Origin: Holophagales bacterium UBA5704
Lineage (GTDB): Bacteria; Acidobacteriota; Thermoanaerobaculia; Multivoradales; UBA5704
Direction of reading: 5' to 3'
NCBI GenBank assembly: GCA_002420005.1
Contig: DIHE01000071.1
Coordinates: forward strand, 1,922-43,731
DNA length: 41,810 nt
Made by a program: the position numbers and the translations under genes. How positions within the stretch are numbered: the stretch's first letter is position 1; each line of letters starts with the position of its first letter. Below the pieces are notes generated by a model. The model made no database searches. It was not told where the DNA came from and saw only the letters and a program-made list of their open reading frames with translations. Below are positions 39,521-41,810 of the stretch, one piece after another.

Positions 39521-40450
39521 TCAGGCCACGGCCGGCTGCACGTGCTCGTGGGCGTGGTAGCTGCTGCGCACCAGCGGCCCGGACTCGCAGTGGGCGAAGC
39601 CGAGGCTCAGGGCCTTGGCGCGGTAGGCCGCGAACTCGTCGGGGTGCACCCAGCGGTCGACCGGCAGGTGCTTGGGGGTCGGTTGCAGGTACTGGCCGAT
39701 GGTCAGGATCTCGACGCCCGCGCTGCGGATGTCGCCGAGCGTCGTCTCGACCTCGGCCGGGGTCTCGCCGATGCCGACCATGATGCCGGTCTTGATCCGT
39801 CCGGCGTAGGCGCCTTCGTCGCGCCGCCTCGCAGCTTCGGCGAGGAGACCCAGGCTGCGGTCGTAGCGGCTGCCGGGGCGCGCCCGGCGGTACATGCGGG
39901 GGACGGTCTCCATGTTGTGCGAAAAGACCTCGGGCCGCGCGCCGAGGACGAGGTCGAGCGCGTCCGGCACACCGCGGAAGTCGGGGGTCAGCACCTCCAC
40001 CGCCGCCTTCGGGCTCGCCCGGTGGATCGCCTCGATCACCTGGGCGAAGTGGCGGGCGCCACCGTCCGGCAGGTCGTCGCGGTCGACCGAGGTGATCACC
40101 GCGTGCTGGAGGCCCATCACCGAGACCGCCTCCGCCACGTGCGCGGGCTCCTCGGGATCGACGCCGGTCTGCGGCCGGCCGGAGGTGACGGCGCAGAAGC
40201 CGCAGCGGCGGGTGCACACGTCGCCCAGGATCATGAAGGTGGCGGTGCCGTGCGTGCCCCAGCATTCGTAGATGTTCGGACAGTGCGCCTCCTGGCAGAC
40301 CGTGTGGAGGTTCAGGCGGTCCACCAGCTGCCGCACCTTGTGATACGCCGCGGGCGTCGCCAGGCGCACCCGCAACCACTCGGGCCGCCCTTCGCGGCGG
40401 CCGGTGGGAACGGCCGCGGAGCGGCCGATTTGGACGAGAGTCTCGCTCAT
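39521..40450 (-). CDS. lipA: Lipoyl synthase
   Basis: The protein has 309 residues from ATG 40450. It is a radical-SAM enzyme that inserts two sulphurs into octanoyl groups on lipoyl domains. The auxiliary Fe-S cluster motif is CQEAHCPNIYEC, the radical-SAM motif CTRRCGFC, and the C-terminal serine ligand is in VRSSYHA. TIGQYLQPTPKHLPVDRW and TGIMVGIGET are also diagnostic. The ATG is preceded at 10 nt by TATACA, so the transcript may be leaderless. No lipB is adjacent. Confidence 0.96.
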   Translation of the reverse strand: MSETLVQIGRSAAVPTGRREGRPEWLRVRLATPAAYHKVRQLVDRLNLHTVCQEAHCPNIYECWGTHGTATFMILGDVCTRRCGFCAVTSGRPQTGVDPEEPAHVAEAVSVMGLQHAVITSVDRDDLPDGGARHFAQVIEAIHRASPKAAVEVLTPDFRGVPDALDLVLGARPEVFSHNMETVPRMYRRARPGSRYDRSLGLLAEAARRRDEGAYAGRIKTGIMVGIGETPAEVETTLGDIRSAGVEILTIGQYLQPTPKHLPVDRWVHPDEFAAYRAKALSLGFAHCESGPLVRSSYHAHEHVQPAVA

Positions 40451-40460
40451 GGCAGGGTAG

Positions 40461-40466
40461 TGTATA
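40461..40466 (-). promoter_or_regulatory. -10-like TATACA before lipA
   Basis: TATACA on the minus strand lies 10 nt upstream of the lipA ATG. On the plus strand the same bases give TATACC, which could serve the divergent ExeA-like gene with an ordinary leader. Confidence 0.4.
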
Positions 40467-40516
40467 CCGTCCCCCCGGGCGCCAAGGGTGATACCGTCTT
40501 CCGGCAGGCCAGGGCC

Positions 40517-41326
40517 ATGTACCACGACTTCTACGGCTTCCGCGAGCCCCCGTTCAACATCACGCCGGACCCGCGCTTCCTCTACTTCAGCGACCGGCAC
40601 CGGGAGGCGTTCAACCACCTCCTGTTCGGCATCCGCGAACGCAAGGGCTTCATCCAGGTGACCGGCGAGGTGGGCGCCGGCAAGACGACCGTCTGCCGCG
40701 CCGTCCTGGAAGAGCTGGGACCCGAGGTGCGGACGGCGCTGATCCTGAATCCGTGCCTGTCGGCCACCCAGCTCCTGCGCTCGATCCTCACCGAGCTCGG
40801 CCTGCCCGCGCCGGCCGACAAGGTGGACTGCCTGCAAGTGCTCAACCAGTTCCTGCTCGACGAGCTGGTGCATGGCCACGACGTCGTGCTGTTCATCGAC
40901 GAGGCGCAGGATCTCGACTTCGACGTGCTTGAAGAGGTCCGCCTGCTCTCGAACCTGGAGACCGACCAGCGCAAGCTGCTGCAGATCGTCCTGCTCGGCC
41001 AGCCCGAGCTGCGCGAGAAGCTGGATGCGACGCGCCTGCGCCAGCTCCGCCAGCGGATCACCGTGCGCTACCACCTGGGGCCTCTCTCCCGCGCCGAGAT
41101 GGAGCACTACATCGAGCACCGCCTGCACGTGGCCGGGGCGAACGGCGCGCCGGAATTCAACCGCTGGGCGCTCGGCGCCATCTACCGCTACTCGCGCGGC
41201 ATCCCCCGGCTGGTCAACGCAGTGTGCGACAAGACGCTGCTCTGCGGCTACGTGACCGGCGACGACCTGCTCACCTGGGGGCACGTCCGGCGGGCGATCC
41301 GCGAGCTGGAGGGATGGAGCGGATGA
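40517..41326 (+). CDS. ExeA/GspA-like AAA ATPase
   Basis: The protein has 269 residues from ATG 40517 (MYHDFYGFREPPFNITPDPR, the family-typical start). Walker A is GEVGAGKTT, Walker B VVLFIDEAQDL, with LRQRITVRYHLGPLSRAEME and the C-terminal SRGIPRLVNAVCDKTLLCGY lid region. ExeA/GspA ATPases work with GspB to insert secretins of type II secretion; close homologues also sit in exosortase (XrtA) gene clusters. The stop overlaps the start of the GspB-like gene (ATGA). No peptidoglycan-binding domain is present, unlike full ExeA, which suggests the shorter XrtA-type form. Confidence 0.92.
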   Translation: MYHDFYGFREPPFNITPDPRFLYFSDRHREAFNHLLFGIRERKGFIQVTGEVGAGKTTVCRAVLEELGPEVRTALILNPCLSATQLLRSILTELGLPAPADKVDCLQVLNQFLLDELVHGHDVVLFIDEAQDLDFDVLEEVRLLSNLETDQRKLLQIVLLGQPELREKLDATRLRQLRQRITVRYHLGPLSRAEMEHYIEHRLHVAGANGAPEFNRWALGAIYRYSRGIPRLVNAVCDKTLLCGYVTGDDLLTWGHVRRAIRELEGWSG

Positions 41327-41810
41327 GCCTGATCGATGAAGCCCTGAAGCGGGCGCGCCAGGAGGCGGCGAAGCAGGATGCGGCGGCGCGCGAGCAGCGC
41401 TGGCGTCAGGTGCCGGTGATCCCCGCCCTGCGGGTGCGTCCACGGCGCTCCGGCCGGACCCTCCTGGTGGTGATCGCCGCCTGCCTGGTCCTCGGCCTGG
41501 GCATCGGCATCGGCATCTCGCTGATCCCGATGCAGGCCCCGGCGGAACCCCCGGCGGCCCCACCCACGGTGAAGGTCGCCCAGGCGCCGCCCTCCGCCGT
41601 GGAGCCGGCGCCGGTCTCCGCCCCTCCGGCAGAGGTGGCCGAAGCCCCCGAGGAGCCCGCACCGGCCGAGGTGCCGGCGGAGCCGGAGCAGACCGCCGCC
41701 GTCCCGCCCCCCGCGGTCGAGAGCCCACCGCCCCCCGCACCCTCCGCGGCCCCGCCGCCTACGGCTCCCGCCGCAGCACCGGTCCCCCCCGAGGCCGCGG
41801 TGCTCACCTA
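41323..41810 (+). CDS. GspB-like general secretion protein (partial, 3' end outside window)
   Basis: The ORF starts at ATG 41323 and stays open for 162 codons to the window end. The N-terminus MSLIDEALKRARQEAAKQDA is characteristic of GspB partners of GspA/ExeA. A membrane segment, TLLVVIAACLVLGLGIGIGI, spans about 46-66. After it comes a long Pro/Ala/Glu/Val-rich periplasmic linker (about 70-162). The usual C-terminal GspB domain would follow outside the window. It pairs with the ATPase at the inner membrane. Confidence 0.85.
   Translation, partial: MSLIDEALKRARQEAAKQDAAAREQRWRQVPVIPALRVRPRRSGRTLLVVIAACLVLGLGIGIGISLIPMQAPAEPPAAPPTVKVAQAPPSAVEPAPVSAPPAEVAEAPEEPAPAEVPAEPEQTAAVPPPAVESPPPPAPSAAPPPTAPAAAPVPPEAAVLT

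Noticed and set aside
1..41810. CRISPR arrays, tRNA or rRNA genes, insertion sequences
   Set aside because: I saw no regularly spaced repeats, cloverleaf-like segments, rRNA-like sequence or transposase motifs in the window.

Overview
The window is about 41.8 kb of very GC-rich, densely packed bacterial DNA with GC-rich third codon positions. The lineage is probably Acidobacteriota, perhaps Thermoanaerobaculia-like. This is inferred from an ECF sigma factor of the acidobacterial/planctomycete Sig-70_X6 type, a zf-HC2/TPR protein, a CHAT protein with a C-terminal membrane anchor, and ExeA/GspB-type secretion genes. No rRNA, tRNA, CRISPR array or transposase gene is visible.

Left part (1-7300). 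A partial XRE-type regulator diverges from an operon of an 89-aa unknown protein, a tandem AbrB-like protein and a solitary type ISP-like adenine methyltransferase with its specificity domain. The genes overlap by 4 nt and may run through a 69-codon ORF into an RhlE-type helicase. A hairpin in the leader buries the first ribosome binding site, and a REP-like inverted repeat lies in frame inside the methyltransferase. An ECF sigma factor, an unknown membrane protein and a hotdog thioesterase follow.

Centre-left (7384-16152). This is the most interesting region. Five unusual genes come first: a long helical protein, a Roadblock/LC7-like protein, an ABC ATPase without permease and with a degenerate signature, a tyrosine/dual-specificity phosphatase and a Cache-HAMP-PAS histidine kinase. 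A complete stressosome set follows: RsbS, an N-terminally extended RsbT, RsbX, RsbR, a second GHKL kinase and a second RsbR. No sigma factor, RsbU or cyclase output is present. A tandem 14-bp repeat sits at the probable promoter between the two blocks.

Middle (16158-21731, mostly minus strand). An M28 lipoprotein peptidase is followed by a decay zone with an internally deleted SDR and a scrap resembling an outer-membrane usher. Next come a Kazal-like secreted peptide, and a CHAT caspase-like protein (cytoplasmic protease domain, one membrane segment, SAF-like tail) paired with a secreted collagen-like trimeric protein. A quinone oxidoreductase-like enzyme ends the block.

Right part (21800-41810). 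This holds error-prone DNA polymerase DnaE2 without ImuA/ImuB, an acyl-CoA synthetase, a DUF429 protein, an AAA ATPase fused to a PD-(D/E)XK domain, RecN with a YkgJ-type protein, and an S9 peptidase. A four-gene minus-strand operon then encodes a GNAT, a BoxB/PaaA-like di-iron protein, proline dehydrogenase and FHA-GGDEF. The region ends with an EamA transporter that runs into a truncated zf-HC2/TPR gene, LipA, and an ExeA/GspB pair that leaves the window. Several genes have a -10-like hexamer only 6-10 nt before the start codon, which suggests frequent leaderless transcription.
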